A stretch of DNA of 48,873 nucleotides from Actinomycetota bacterium (GTDB taxonomy: Bacteria; Actinomycetota; Acidimicrobiia; Acidimicrobiales; Ilumatobacteraceae). The notes under the pieces were generated by a model. The model was given only the letters and a program-made list of their open reading frames with translations, had not been told where the DNA came from and did no database searches. The stretch covers positions 1 through 48,873 of the forward strand of contig JAPKZY010000068.1 in NCBI GenBank assembly GCA_026393535.1, read 5' to 3'. Positions 1-8,653 of this stretch are shown piece by piece (position 1 is the first letter of the stretch; each line of letters starts with the position of its first letter). The translations under genes were made by a program, and so were the position numbers.

Positions 1-2
1 CC

Positions 3-596
3 GTCGGTTCCGGAACTGGGAAACCGTACGGTTTTTCAAAGTGGCAAGTCGACAAACGCGCTCCTGGCTTATGTACGAAGTGCTCACTTGTTGACAATTG
101 CCCAGTAGCTGAGTTTCCCGAGGAGACGACGCTTGCTCACACTGCGATCAATGACCGACTTGAGATTGACCCTGAACTTGCGGCAACTCGAGGGCCCATA
201 GCGCCACAGTTGAATAAGACTGCAGAATATGTGTTACTAACCATTGATTCACTTGGCGATGCTGACCCTGCGCTAGTTGCTCATCCTGAACTCCCCGTTG
301 TGTTTGTGTTCAACGAGCCGGCTCTACGAAAACTTCAACTCAGCTCACAACGAATCGCGTTCTATCTTCAGACACTTCACGATTTGTCAACACGAAGAGA
401 TCTTCGTGTCTATCTCGGCGACCCATACCAATTTGCGATGGACCATTCAGTCGCGGTGACCTTTGCACCAGTTCCTTCATTTAGGAAGTACAAAAACCTT
501 GCAGAGGTCTATCCGTACCCGTGGTTGCGAATGCCCCATGCGGGTTCTGTGAAGAGCTTCTCCTCTTGGCGAAAAAACTTCCCCAAGAATCACTAG
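3..596 (+). CDS. Photolyase/cryptochrome-like protein, 3' part (5' end outside window)
   Basis: Frame 3 is open from the window edge to the TAG at 594-596, so the true start lies upstream; the internal ATG at 210 is not the start. About 197 residues are visible. Residues 1-40 (reading from base 3) hold a GKPYGFSKWQ segment and a cysteine cluster CTKC-x5-C-P, like the Fe-S cysteines of some photolyase-like flavoproteins. Residues ~75-150 resemble the alpha/beta antenna domain of photolyases (a SLGDADPAL segment, then VVFVFNEPAL, then a helix starting LSSQRIAFYLQTL, then YLGDP). In ordinary photolyases that domain is N-terminal; here it follows the Cys segment and ends the protein. I infer a permuted or rearranged photolyase-like flavoprotein. 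The FAD domain itself is not visible, so activity cannot be judged. It converges on the serine hydrolase. Confidence 0.6.
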   Translation, partial: VGSGTGKPYGFSKWQVDKRAPGLCTKCSLVDNCPVAEFPEETTLAHTAINDRLEIDPELAATRGPIAPQLNKTAEYVLLTIDSLGDADPALVAHPELPVVFVFNEPALRKLQLSSQRIAFYLQTLHDLSTRRDLRVYLGDPYQFAMDHSVAVTFAPVPSFRKYKNLAEVYPYPWLRMPHAGSVKSFSSWRKNFPKNH

Positions 597-619
597 TCAA
601 TCGATTACTAGCGAAAGAA

Positions 620-1783
620 CTATAAGGCGTACACCGCTGTTTGGAAGTCAAAGAAATGACCTGATGCTCCGGCGTCAAAGAACGGAAGTACTTGGCTCAT
701 GTAGCAACCCGCAATGCCGGTTGTCTTGTCGATCCAGAAGTAACTGTTGAACGCACCCGCCCAGGTGAGTACACCAGCAGGACAACCGTTAGGTAGTGGT
801 TCTTCGTTGATCAAGAATGTCAGACCCCACGACTTGGGAATGCCTGGGTAAAAGTCTGCATCACTGAAAAATGCAGGGTTCGCAGACTTCAACTCCGTAA
901 CGCGAATATCACCCATATTGTTCGTCGCCATTTGAGCAACAGTTTCAGCATTAAGCACTCGAGTGCCATCTAGTTCTCCATCATTGAGGATCATGCGCAT
1001 GAATCGCGTGTAGTCACTCATTGTCGAGAACAAACCGCCGCCGCCACTTTCAAACTCTGAATTCTCAGCTCGCGGCATTTGAAATGACATGAAAGAAGAA
1101 TCTGGTGTACGTAGATGCAGAGCTGCTTTTCGTTCCAACATGTTTGGGGTACAAGCGAAGCCTGTATCAACCATTCCTAGAGGTTCTAAGAGATGCTCTG
1201 CGAAGTAATCACCAAGTGTTGATTTTGTAACACGCTCGAGAATCCTTCCAGCCCAATCAATGCCGATTCCGTATAGCCACTTCGTGCCTGGGTCAAACAT
1301 AAGAGGAGTGTTGAGGGATGCGACACGGCCTGTGGACATTCGCGGCGCATCAGTTGCTCCAAACCATTTGTCAAGGTTCGGGTCCGTAAAGTCATACGCA
1401 TAGCCAGAGGTGTGCGTCAATAGATTGCGAAGCGTGACCTGTGAACGGGCATCACGCAAGATTGGCTGTCCAGCATCATCAAAGCCCTCAAGTACTTGTG
1501 GCGTTGCAAGTTCGGCACAATAGATATTTGCAGGAGCATCAAGATCAAGATGGCCTTGCTCCACCAATTGCATCACTGCTGCGCCGGTTATTGCCTTCGT
1601 CATTGAAGCTATTGCACCCACCGTGTCAGTGGTCATGACATCACCTGTACCGATAGTTCGTTCTCCGGCCGAGCCAATGTAGGTCAACCCGTCTTTGTCG
1701 ACCATGGCTGCAACGACGCCAGGCACTCGGCCATTCTTTACGCCCGTCTCCAGCACGTCATCAAGTTTCTGTTTCATGTTCAT
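620..1783 (-). CDS. Serine hydrolase of the class C beta-lactamase / esterase EstB family
   Basis: This 387-residue protein has the beta-lactamase-related serine hydrolase fold. The nucleophile motif S-x-x-K appears as SMTK near residue 60. A second motif, Y-G-I in a WLYGIGIDW segment near residue 170, takes the place of the YxN Tyr. An LLTHTSGYAYDF segment near residue 120 is typical of family members. No signal peptide is visible, which suggests a cytoplasmic esterase or amidase rather than a periplasmic beta-lactamase. Substrate cannot be predicted; relatives hydrolyse short-chain esters, D-amino peptides or beta-lactams. It stands alone: its 3' end faces the photolyase-like gene, and on its 5' side it diverges from the small membrane protein at 1923. 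Fold assignment is secure; function is not. Confidence 0.85.
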   Translation of the reverse strand: MNMKQKLDDVLETGVKNGRVPGVVAAMVDKDGLTYIGSAGERTIGTGDVMTTDTVGAIASMTKAITGAAVMQLVEQGHLDLDAPANIYCAELATPQVLEGFDDAGQPILRDARSQVTLRNLLTHTSGYAYDFTDPNLDKWFGATDAPRMSTGRVASLNTPLMFDPGTKWLYGIGIDWAGRILERVTKSTLGDYFAEHLLEPLGMVDTGFACTPNMLERKAALHLRTPDSSFMSFQMPRAENSEFESGGGGLFSTMSDYTRFMRMILNDGELDGTRVLNAETVAQMATNNMGDIRVTELKSANPAFFSDADFYPGIPKSWGLTFLINEEPLPNGCPAGVLTWAGAFNSYFWIDKTTGIAGCYMSQVLPFFDAGASGHFFDFQTAVYAL

Positions 1784-1888
1784 GACTACCTCTTATATAT
1801 GACATCAATATCAATTGGGAGACTACTCGCAATCAACAGGACCGATTTTGAGTGGAAGAGGAATAGGGCTCATTTCACGGCTAGTGAT

Positions 1889-1903
1889 GGTACTTGACGT
1901 ACC
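1889..1903. promoter_or_regulatory. Short inverted repeat upstream of the membrane protein gene
   Basis: GGTAC and GTACC flank a 5-nt spacer about 20 nt upstream of the ATG at 1923 and just before its AGGAAAGGGAG ribosome binding site. It could be an operator or a chance palindrome; nothing else identifies it. Confidence 0.2.
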
Positions 1904-1922
1904 TTAGGAAAGGGAGAAAATC

Positions 1923-2357
1923 ATGAATTTAGATATCAATAAAGTGTTTCCAACGGACCCTTCAATTTATGAGGGATTTCTATTTGTTCGTATCGTGGCA
2001 GCGTTGCTTTTATTCGTAGTGGTGGTGCGTAGTTGTATCCACCTGTTTGCGTCAGATGGTGGAGCTCAGCGCATCGCAGGCATAGATACTTCTGTCGAAG
2101 GCGGAAAGAACATCATCGCGATGTTTCATCAATGGGGAGCAATTCAGCTAATTCTTGCTGTGCTTCTCTACGTGCTGTTCTTCCGTTACCCGGGATTCAC
2201 CCCGTTGATCGTGCTCACTCTTGCGTTTGACCCTGTGATGCGTTTTGTCGCTAGCCGCATCTTGAGCGTGACCTCCACAAGAACTCCTCCCGGCGCAGCA
2301 TTAAATGCCCCCGCCTTCGTGGTCCTCATGTTTTTGTTTCTTGCTTCAATCGCGTAG
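1923..2357 (+). CDS. Small integral membrane protein, function unknown
   Basis: A 144-residue protein with four likely membrane helices, at about residues 22-42, 68-88, 92-108 and 126-143. A clear purine-rich ribosome binding site precedes the ATG. A conserved-looking FHQWGAIQL segment at about residue 67 and the absence of charged residues in the helices suggest a DUF-type bacterial membrane protein. I do not recognise a characterised family. It ends 2 nt from the purK stop on the opposite strand, so it is probably a monocistronic unit. Confidence 0.7.
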   Translation: MNLDINKVFPTDPSIYEGFLFVRIVAALLLFVVVVRSCIHLFASDGGAQRIAGIDTSVEGGKNIIAMFHQWGAIQLILAVLLYVLFFRYPGFTPLIVLTLAFDPVMRFVASRILSVTSTRTPPGAALNAPAFVVLMFLFLASIA

Positions 2358-2359
2358 TT

Positions 2360-3529
2360 CTAAACCTCAGTATTAGTGAAATCATCGCGCCGGGTAATTG
2401 CGGTTCGGATGTTTACCGCTTGAAGAGCCACACCGTCGACATCGTCGCCAACGACGGTTATGTGGCCCATTTTGCGACCAGGACGAGCTTCGTCTTTCCC
2501 GTAGAGATGCAGATGCGTGCGGGGGTCGTTTCGTAGCAGGTCAAATTGAGGTTCACCATGAGCCCAACGATTTCCGAGAAGGTTGGCCATTGCAGTTGCT
2601 GAGTGAGTCATCGACGGGTCGCCGAGTGCAGAACCCACCAAAGCGTGGACTTGTTGTTCAAACTGGCTGGTGTGCGCAGCATCAAGGGTCCAGTGACCGC
2701 TGTTATGCGGTCGAGGTGCAAGTTCGTTAACGAACAGAGTGTCGTCTGAGACAAAAAACTCTACGGCGAGAACACCGACGTAATCTAGTTTCTCTGCAAT
2801 GCGGATGGCGGCTAGTTCGCCGCGTTGTAGAAATCCGTGGCCGCCCGTAAATGGGGCAGTGCTGATGTCAAGAATTCCATCAACGTGCACATTATGAGTG
2901 GGTGCAAACATAGCGATGGCGCCATCGGCGCTACGCGCAAGAATGATGGAAAACTCAGCATGAAGGGTGATCATCTGTTCAACAACACATGGAACATTGC
3001 CGACGTTGTCCCACAGTGAAGGAATTCCCGAGAAGTCAGAAATTTTTTGCTGGCCTTTTCCGTCGTAGCCCAGTCGCGTTGTTTTCATAAGAAGTGGTGT
3101 ACTGAACGGATTACGACTTGGATTGATTCCGTGGCTGCAGATGCGTTCGATGTCTGCTTGTGTTTCGAGCACTTCATATGGTGCGACTAAGAGACCAATA
3201 GATTCACAAAATTGTTTTTCGTCACGGCGGTTCTGGGCAATTGCCACACAAGCGGGAGAAGGACGAACAGGTATGTATTGAGCAAGAAACTCAAGCGACG
3301 AGACTGGCGGATTTTCGAATTCAATGGTGACTGCACTACAGATGGCAGCAAGTTTTCTCAGTGCGTCGGCGTCGTCATACTGGGCAATGATATGTCTGTC
3401 CGCATGAACACCAGCAGGTGCCCGGGGGTCAGGGTCGAGGACTGCTGTTTGGTAACCCATCTTTTGTGCTGCGAGTACAAAATAGTTACCGAGTTGACCT
3501 CCACCGATAACGCCAAGCATTGTTGACAT
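2360..3529 (-). CDS. purK: N5-carboxyaminoimidazole ribonucleotide synthase
   Basis: PurK makes N5-CAIR from AIR, bicarbonate and ATP, the first half of the bacterial two-step carboxylation of AIR. The 389-residue protein begins with the family's nucleotide-fold start (GVIGGGQLGNYFVLAAQKMG) and continues through the ATP-grasp domain, with a LLMKTTRLGYDGKGQ segment near residue 145 and FFVSDDTLFVNELAPRPHNSG near residue 265. Length is normal. The ATG shares one base with the purE stop (TGATG), indicating translational coupling to purE. It is the second gene of a short minus-strand operon divergent from the purL operon. Confidence 0.95.
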   Translation of the reverse strand: MSTMLGVIGGGQLGNYFVLAAQKMGYQTAVLDPDPRAPAGVHADRHIIAQYDDADALRKLAAICSAVTIEFENPPVSSLEFLAQYIPVRPSPACVAIAQNRRDEKQFCESIGLLVAPYEVLETQADIERICSHGINPSRNPFSTPLLMKTTRLGYDGKGQQKISDFSGIPSLWDNVGNVPCVVEQMITLHAEFSIILARSADGAIAMFAPTHNVHVDGILDISTAPFTGGHGFLQRGELAAIRIAEKLDYVGVLAVEFFVSDDTLFVNELAPRPHNSGHWTLDAAHTSQFEQQVHALVGSALGDPSMTHSATAMANLLGNRWAHGEPQFDLLRNDPRTHLHLYGKDEARPGRKMGHITVVGDDVDGVALQAVNIRTAITRRDDFTNTEV

Positions 3530-4029
3530 CAGGCGGGTGGAAGAACGCTCGACGCCGCATCGTCGTGCCGCTTGCGGCGGTACTCGACAAGGGCGCTGTG
3601 CAGTTGATCGTCGTCGTGTGCGAGAAGTTCTATTGCAAATAATGCAGCATTGACCGCACCGGCTTCACCAATTGCAAATGTTGCAACGGGTGTTCCTGCA
3701 GGCATCTGCACGATGGAATAGAGCGAATCTTCACCCGCTAAATGGGTGGTGGGAACCGGTACACCAAGCACTGGGACCAGTGTTTTTGCGGCCAGCATGC
3801 CAGGTAAATGCGCAGCTCCGCCAGCACCAGCGATAATTGCTCGCAGCCCGCGCTGTTTGGCAGTTTCAGCGTATGCAAACAATTCGTCGGGCATGCGGTG
3901 TGCTGAGAGCACCTGTGTCTCGTGCGGTATTGCAAAATGCTCCAGAATTTCCACTGCTCGGGACATGATTGGCCAGTCGCTGCTGGAGCCCATTACTACG
4001 CACACGATTGGAGAAGTCGAACTGTGCAC
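3529..4029 (-). CDS. purE: N5-CAIR mutase, class I PurE
   Basis: PurE rearranges N5-CAIR to CAIR. The 166-residue protein shows the family hallmark MGSSSDWPIM near residue 13, LSAHRMPDEL near residue 42 and GAGGAAHLPGMLAA near residue 68. The catalytic Ser and His of class I enzymes lie in these segments. The start is GTG at 4029: an in-frame TAG lies just upstream, so no longer form is possible, and a GAGG sits only 2 nt before the GTG, an unusually short spacing. Presence of purK confirms the bacterial two-enzyme route rather than the animal class II route. Divergent from purL across ~100 nt. Confidence 0.95.
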   Translation of the reverse strand: MHSSTSPIVCVVMGSSSDWPIMSRAVEILEHFAIPHETQVLSAHRMPDELFAYAETAKQRGLRAIIAGAGGAAHLPGMLAAKTLVPVLGVPVPTTHLAGEDSLYSIVQMPAGTPVATFAIGEAGAVNAALFAIELLAHDDDQLHSALVEYRRKRHDDAASSVLPPA

Positions 4030-4133
4030 TGCCTCATACTAGGTCATGCTTCGTTGACATAATGTAAAAATCTTTTCTGTACTTTCTGTAAAGACACCTC
4101 TTGACTTCTCGTACAAACAGAAGAGGAGTTTCG
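4030..4133. promoter_or_regulatory. Divergent purE/purL control region
   Basis: This AT-rich gap separates the two purine operons. It contains a TTGACA at 4054-4059 on the plus strand and an 8-bp direct repeat, TTTCTGTA, at 4074-4081 and 4083-4090 (9-bp period). A strong plus-strand ribosome binding site, AGAGGAG, lies at ~4121-4128. Promoters for both directions must lie here if the operons are not read from elsewhere. The -10 elements are not clear-cut, and no guanine/PRPP or ppGpp riboswitch fold was recognised by eye. Confidence 0.45.
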
Positions 4134-4202
4134 ATGATGACAACTAGTTTTGATTTGTGGGAGTTATTGCGTCGTCGTCTAAAAGTGATGTGTACCGCCT
4201 AG
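4134..4202 (+). other. Short leader ORF with strong SD overlapping the purL start
   Basis: The best ribosome binding site ahead of purL (AGAGGAG) is correctly spaced for tandem ATGs at 4134 and 4137. These open a 22-codon frame ending at TAG 4200-4202, out of frame with purL. The purL frame itself opens with a stop at 4151-4153, so purL can only begin at GTG 4157 or GTG 4190, neither with a good SD. The short frame is therefore either a leader peptide whose translation feeds purL by reinitiation or coupling, or the true N-terminus separated by a frameshift or sequence error. Confidence 0.4.
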
Positions 4203-6988
4203 AGATTCGTCTCACGGGAACTGACCCCAGAGCTCGGACTCTTCTTCACGATGCGTGTGACTTAGGAATCACGTCAATAGATGCAATCGACGTAATTGAT
4301 GTCTTCTTTATCCATGGAATTCTTGACAACTCTGAGCGTGTCGCATTGGAGCACATTCTGGTTGATTCTCTCTTACAGCAGGCATCTTGGAAAGCAACTG
4401 CGACAACCTGTCACCATTTTGTGGAAACTGCACTTCATGCCGGCGTCACCGATGCTGCATCACAACAGTTATTGCGGATCGCTTCCCGATTGGGGATAAT
4501 TGTCGATGCGGTAACGACCGCGAAGCGGATTGAAATAGTTGGGGCCCTTGAGCCTGGTGAACTTGACCTGCTGGTTCGCAAGTTGTTAGCAAACCCTGTC
4601 ATTGAATATTGGTCAGTCGATTCTCTGATTATTCCGGTTATTCCTGTGGAGTCTCGGGCGCACGTCGTGCCGGTTGAGGTTATTCCTATTGCACTAAATG
4701 CAACGGATGAAGAGTTGTACACATTGAATGGCGAAAGAGGGTTAGCTCTTGACATCGAAGAATTGCGGGCGGTGCGTGACCATTACCGTGGACTTGGTGC
4801 ACGCGATATAGAACTTGAGTCAATCGCTCAAACATGGAGCGAGCATTGCGCACATAAAACTTTTCGAGCAAGTATCACCGACGATTCAGGCGTAGTGCTA
4901 CGTTCTCTCTTGAGCCAGTTACGAGACACAACCGACACTATTGATGCCCCCTTTGTTGTGAGTTCATTTGTGGGCAATGCAGGGATTGTGTCATTTGTGG
5001 ATGGCATAACGATTGCACTGAAATGTGAGACACATAATCATCCAAGTGCGGTTGAACCATTTGGTGGTGCAAATACCGGTGTTGGTGGCGTTATTCGTGA
5101 CGTTCTCGGTGCATCACATATGCCAATTGCCTGTACCAACATCTTGTGCTTCGGGCCTCCTGATACAGCTGGGTCAGAATTGCCTGATGGCGTGTTTCAT
5201 CCTCGGCGCATCCGTGCAGGTGTAGTGGCGGGCATTGCGGATTACGGAAACAAGATTGGTTTACCGACTATTGCTGGTGCAGTGTTGTACGACAATGGTT
5301 ACACGGCAAACCCGTTGGTGTTTGCGGGGTGTATTGGCATTGCCCACGGGGAATATGTGGCGACCACACCGCAACCTGGCGATCGGATTGTTGTGTTGGG
5401 CGGCCGTACTGGCCGAGATGGACTACGTGGCGCAACATTTTCGTCAATGACAATGGATGCAACAACTGGTGATGTTGCTGGTGCCAGTGTGCAAATTGGT
5501 GATCCCATTACTGAAAAATTACTGATTGATGTTTTGGGCAGGGGACAACACTTATTTCGTGCGATTACAGATTGTGGTGCTGGTGGTTTATCGTCCGCCA
5601 TTGGTGAAATGGCCGAAGGTGTTGGCGCATCTGTTGAACTGTCTGGTCTGCCCTTAAAGTATCCCGGGCTTTCTCCGTGGGAGATCTGGTTATCAGAAGC
5701 GCAAGAGCGAATGGTTGTTGCGGTTCAAGATATAGAACCTCTGAAAGAGGCATGTCGCATATACGGGGTTGAGTGCACCGATGTCGGTGAATTCACTGGC
5801 GATGGGCGACTCGTTGTGCGAAACAACGGCGACATTATTTTTGATCTTGATACTGATTTTCTTCACAATGGTCGGCCGCAACGCCACATGACAGCAACGA
5901 TGCCTTCGCCGCGCCGTACAAAGATGAACGAGGCTGAGTTCGCATCTGTTTTTGGCGACATTGACATTGTGTCGTCGTTGCAACAATTGCTGCGACATCC
6001 GAATATTGCATCGAAAGAAGCAATCATTCATCGGTATGACTACGAAATTCGTGGTGCGACACTTGTTCGTCCGTTGGTTGGAGCACTATTAGATGGTCAC
6101 GCTGACGGAGTTGTTGTGGCAGAGCCACTTGATGTTCACGGAATAGCTATCGGTATCGGGGTTAATCCGTGGTTTGGCGAGCAAGACCCCGAACGAATGG
6201 CGTTGTCAGTGGTTGATGAAGCGATTCGTAATGTGGTGGCAGTCGGAGCTGACCCAGACAAAATTGCACTGCTCGATAATTTCTCATGGGGAGACCCACG
6301 TAGGGAAACAACACTCGGACATCTGGTCGCTGCAGTTAATGGTTGTTGCACAGCTGCCGTAGCCTTTTCTGCTCCGTTTGTCTCTGGTAAAGATTCCCTG
6401 AATAACGAATATTTTGGCAGTGATGGTGAACGACATTCTGTTCCGCCCACTTTGGTCATCACCGCAGTTGCACACGTTCCAGATGCCAATGCAACAGTGA
6501 CGCCAGATCTAAAAAGAACTTCTAATGTGTTGTTAGTTCTTGGTCACACTTCTTGTGAATTTGGTGCAAGTCACCTGGCGAAAATAATGAATCTCTCGGA
6601 TAGCGGAGTAGTGCCCGAGTTTGATACAAGTGCTCCTACTCGGTATCGCACTTTGCATGGCGCAATACGAGCAGGCCTCATTCAGTCGTGTCATGACGTG
6701 TCAGAGGGCGGCATCGGTGTTGCTGTTGCTGAAATGGCTATTGGTGGACGCCTTGGGGTTGATATGTCGAGCTGTGAAAAAGCTAGTGATGCCCAATGGC
6801 TGTTCAGTGAGTCGAACGGCCGGTTCATTGTGGAAGTAAAAAAAGAAGATGCACCTGAGGTCTTGTCGCTATTTGCTGGTGAATCCTGTCTGTTAGGAAT
6901 TGTCGCTGACAATGATTTCCTACTTTTTTCCAATGGTCGCGATGTGTCAGTGACTGAGTTATCAGACATGTGGAAGACACAACAATGA
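4157..6988 (+). CDS. purL: FGAM synthase large subunit with fused N-terminal PurS-like region
   Basis: PurL converts FGAR, ATP and glutamine-derived ammonia to FGAM. At up to 943 residues it is longer than the ~740-residue small PurL and shorter than the ~1300-residue PurL that carries its own glutaminase. The first ~190 residues hold two PurS-like stretches (YRLEIRLTGTDPRAR near residue 13; a KLLANPVIEYWSVDSL end near 155). The catalytic region follows: TWSEHCAHKTF near 230, ETHNHPSAVEPFGGANTG near 293, and DCGAGGLSSAIGEMAEG near 473. A second AIRS-like half contains SFAPFVSGKDSLNNEY-type sequence. The glutaminase is the separate PurQ, whose start overlaps. No free purS is seen, consistent with a PurS-PurL fusion. 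The start is uncertain (GTG 4157 or GTG 4190). Confidence 0.93.
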   Translation: MGVIASSSKSDVYRLEIRLTGTDPRARTLLHDACDLGITSIDAIDVIDVFFIHGILDNSERVALEHILVDSLLQQASWKATATTCHHFVETALHAGVTDAASQQLLRIASRLGIIVDAVTTAKRIEIVGALEPGELDLLVRKLLANPVIEYWSVDSLIIPVIPVESRAHVVPVEVIPIALNATDEELYTLNGERGLALDIEELRAVRDHYRGLGARDIELESIAQTWSEHCAHKTFRASITDDSGVVLRSLLSQLRDTTDTIDAPFVVSSFVGNAGIVSFVDGITIALKCETHNHPSAVEPFGGANTGVGGVIRDVLGASHMPIACTNILCFGPPDTAGSELPDGVFHPRRIRAGVVAGIADYGNKIGLPTIAGAVLYDNGYTANPLVFAGCIGIAHGEYVATTPQPGDRIVVLGGRTGRDGLRGATFSSMTMDATTGDVAGASVQIGDPITEKLLIDVLGRGQHLFRAITDCGAGGLSSAIGEMAEGVGASVELSGLPLKYPGLSPWEIWLSEAQERMVVAVQDIEPLKEACRIYGVECTDVGEFTGDGRLVVRNNGDIIFDLDTDFLHNGRPQRHMTATMPSPRRTKMNEAEFASVFGDIDIVSSLQQLLRHPNIASKEAIIHRYDYEIRGATLVRPLVGALLDGHADGVVVAEPLDVHGIAIGIGVNPWFGEQDPERMALSVVDEAIRNVVAVGADPDKIALLDNFSWGDPRRETTLGHLVAAVNGCCTAAVAFSAPFVSGKDSLNNEYFGSDGERHSVPPTLVITAVAHVPDANATVTPDLKRTSNVLLVLGHTSCEFGASHLAKIMNLSDSGVVPEFDTSAPTRYRTLHGAIRAGLIQSCHDVSEGGIGVAVAEMAIGGRLGVDMSSCEKASDAQWLFSESNGRFIVEVKKEDAPEVLSLFAGESCLLGIVADNDFLLFSNGRDVSVTELSDMWKTQQ

Positions 6989-7719
6989 AAAGTTCACCCA
7001 TTGCTGCTGTGCTGTGTGCCCCAGGGACAAACAGAGATTCTGATGTCTCTTTTGCTCTCACACAAGCTGGCGCAACACCAATTTCCTACCTAATGTCCGA
7101 TCTGATCTCCCAGCCATCTCGGATTGACGATGCTGACATCATTGTCATTGCTGGCGGTTTTTCTTATGCAGACGCACTGGGCGCGGGGCGCCTGTTTGCT
7201 GTTGAACTGGAGAACTCGATCGGGGATCGAATCAGGGCTGCAATTACAGAACGTCGTCCCGTGATTGGAATTTGTAATGGTTTTCAAACTCTTGTTCGGA
7301 TGGGAATCTTGCCCGAAGACAATCGGTTAGTAGCTCTTGGTCATAACGATGGTGGTGTATTTGATTGTCGCTGGATTGAAATGGAACCAGTCTCAAAAAA
7401 ATGTATCTGGACTCGCAATTTGACTGAAAATATTCACTGCCCTATTGCACACGGCGAGGGTCGATTCACGGCAGGTAGTTCAACAGTATCCGCTCTCTTG
7501 AAAAATGATCAAGTAGCGCTTCGTTATGTGAATGGAAACCCGAACGGATCTGTTGCTGATATTGCTGGCGTATGCGACCCAAGTGGTGTCGTGCTTGGTC
7601 TCATGCCGCACCCCGAAAATCATGTTGTGGCACGCCAGAATCCAAAATTTCATCGTGGAGAATCTGGTGGTTTAGGCCTGGCCTTATTTCAAGAAGGAGT
7701 TCGGTATGTCAACAATTAG
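6985..7719 (+). CDS. purQ: FGAM synthase glutaminase subunit
   Basis: PurQ hydrolyses glutamine and passes ammonia to PurL. The class I amidotransferase triad is visible: the nucleophile Cys in GICNGFQTLVRMG and the His-Glu pair in LMPHPENHV near the C-terminus. I place the start at ATG 6985, which overlaps the purL stop as ATGA and gives a protein starting MKSSPIAAVLC; an ATG 15 nt upstream is also in frame. About 244 residues, close to the family length. It lies inside the purL-guaB operon and its 3' end overlaps purC by 14 nt. Confidence 0.95.
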   Translation: MKSSPIAAVLCAPGTNRDSDVSFALTQAGATPISYLMSDLISQPSRIDDADIIVIAGGFSYADALGAGRLFAVELENSIGDRIRAAITERRPVIGICNGFQTLVRMGILPEDNRLVALGHNDGGVFDCRWIEMEPVSKKCIWTRNLTENIHCPIAHGEGRFTAGSSTVSALLKNDQVALRYVNGNPNGSVADIAGVCDPSGVVLGLMPHPENHVVARQNPKFHRGESGGLGLALFQEGVRYVNN

Positions 7720-8653
7720 TGGATGTTCCGATCTTGAGATTGATCTTGCGGATCGCAGAACGGGCAAAGTACGGGTGTCGTATGCGCTGCCAAGTCACAC
7801 GAGACTATTTCTTACAACAGATCGACTATCAGCCTTTGATCAAATTGTCGCGGTCGTGCCATTTAAAGGCCAAGTGCTCAATGAGCTATCTGCGTGGTGG
7901 TTTGAAAATTCTCGTCATATTGTGGACAACCATTTCATTAGTTGTCCAGATCCCAATGCAACTATTGGCCATGCTGCAACACCCCTTGCTGTTGAAGTCG
8001 TCGTGCGCGGTGTGATTACAGGCACTACCTCAACGTCGTTGTGGCACCAATACAGCAGTGGGGCACGAAAGATTTACGGGTACGAATTCCCAGATGGGCT
8101 TCGCAAGAACACTGTTCTTCCATCTGCAATTATTACGCCTACAACCAAAGGCGAGACGGGCGAACATGACGAGCCTCTGACATGTGCTGATGTGGTGACA
8201 CGAGGAATCGTAGATCGTGATGTGTGGAACACAGTACAGGAAGCTGCTCTGGCACTTTTTGCTCACGGTCAAGAAGTTGCACATGAAGCAGGTCTTTTGT
8301 TGGCTGATACAAAATATGAGTTCGGTCTCGCCTCTGATGGCTCAGTCCTATTAATAGACGAAATGCACACGCCTGATTCATCTCGTTATTGGGAACTGAA
8401 TACGTATCAAGCGCGTCTTGATTCCGGCAAAGAACCAGAAAGTCTTGACAAGGAACCAGTGCGGCTTGCTCTTGATGCGGTGGGGTACAACGGAAGTGGG
8501 AATCCCCCTGCTTTAGATGCCGCGATTATCTCTGCAACAACTCAGCGCTACATCTCTGCGTACACACGGTTGACTGGCCGTCAATTTATTCCAGGTGAAT
8601 ATCCAGTGCAGCAACGTCTTAAAAGAAATCTACAAAATATTGGAGCCCTATGA
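7706..8653 (+). CDS. purC: SAICAR synthetase
   Basis: PurC joins aspartate to CAIR using ATP. The 315-residue protein has KVRVSYALPSHTRLFLTTDRLSAFD near the N-terminus and an EVVVRGVITGTTSTSLW segment around residue 92. DTKYEFGLASDGSVLLIDEMHTPDSSRYW, the nucleotide and aspartate site signature, lies around residue 200. The length matches the longer form of the family (~300), rather than the ~240-residue form. The ATG at 7706 has an AAGGAG site upstream, inside the end of purQ. The stop overlaps the purF start as ATGA. Confidence 0.95.
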   Translation: MSTISGCSDLEIDLADRRTGKVRVSYALPSHTRLFLTTDRLSAFDQIVAVVPFKGQVLNELSAWWFENSRHIVDNHFISCPDPNATIGHAATPLAVEVVVRGVITGTTSTSLWHQYSSGARKIYGYEFPDGLRKNTVLPSAIITPTTKGETGEHDEPLTCADVVTRGIVDRDVWNTVQEAALALFAHGQEVAHEAGLLLADTKYEFGLASDGSVLLIDEMHTPDSSRYWELNTYQARLDSGKEPESLDKEPVRLALDAVGYNGSGNPPALDAAIISATTQRYISAYTRLTGRQFIPGEYPVQQRLKRNLQNIGAL

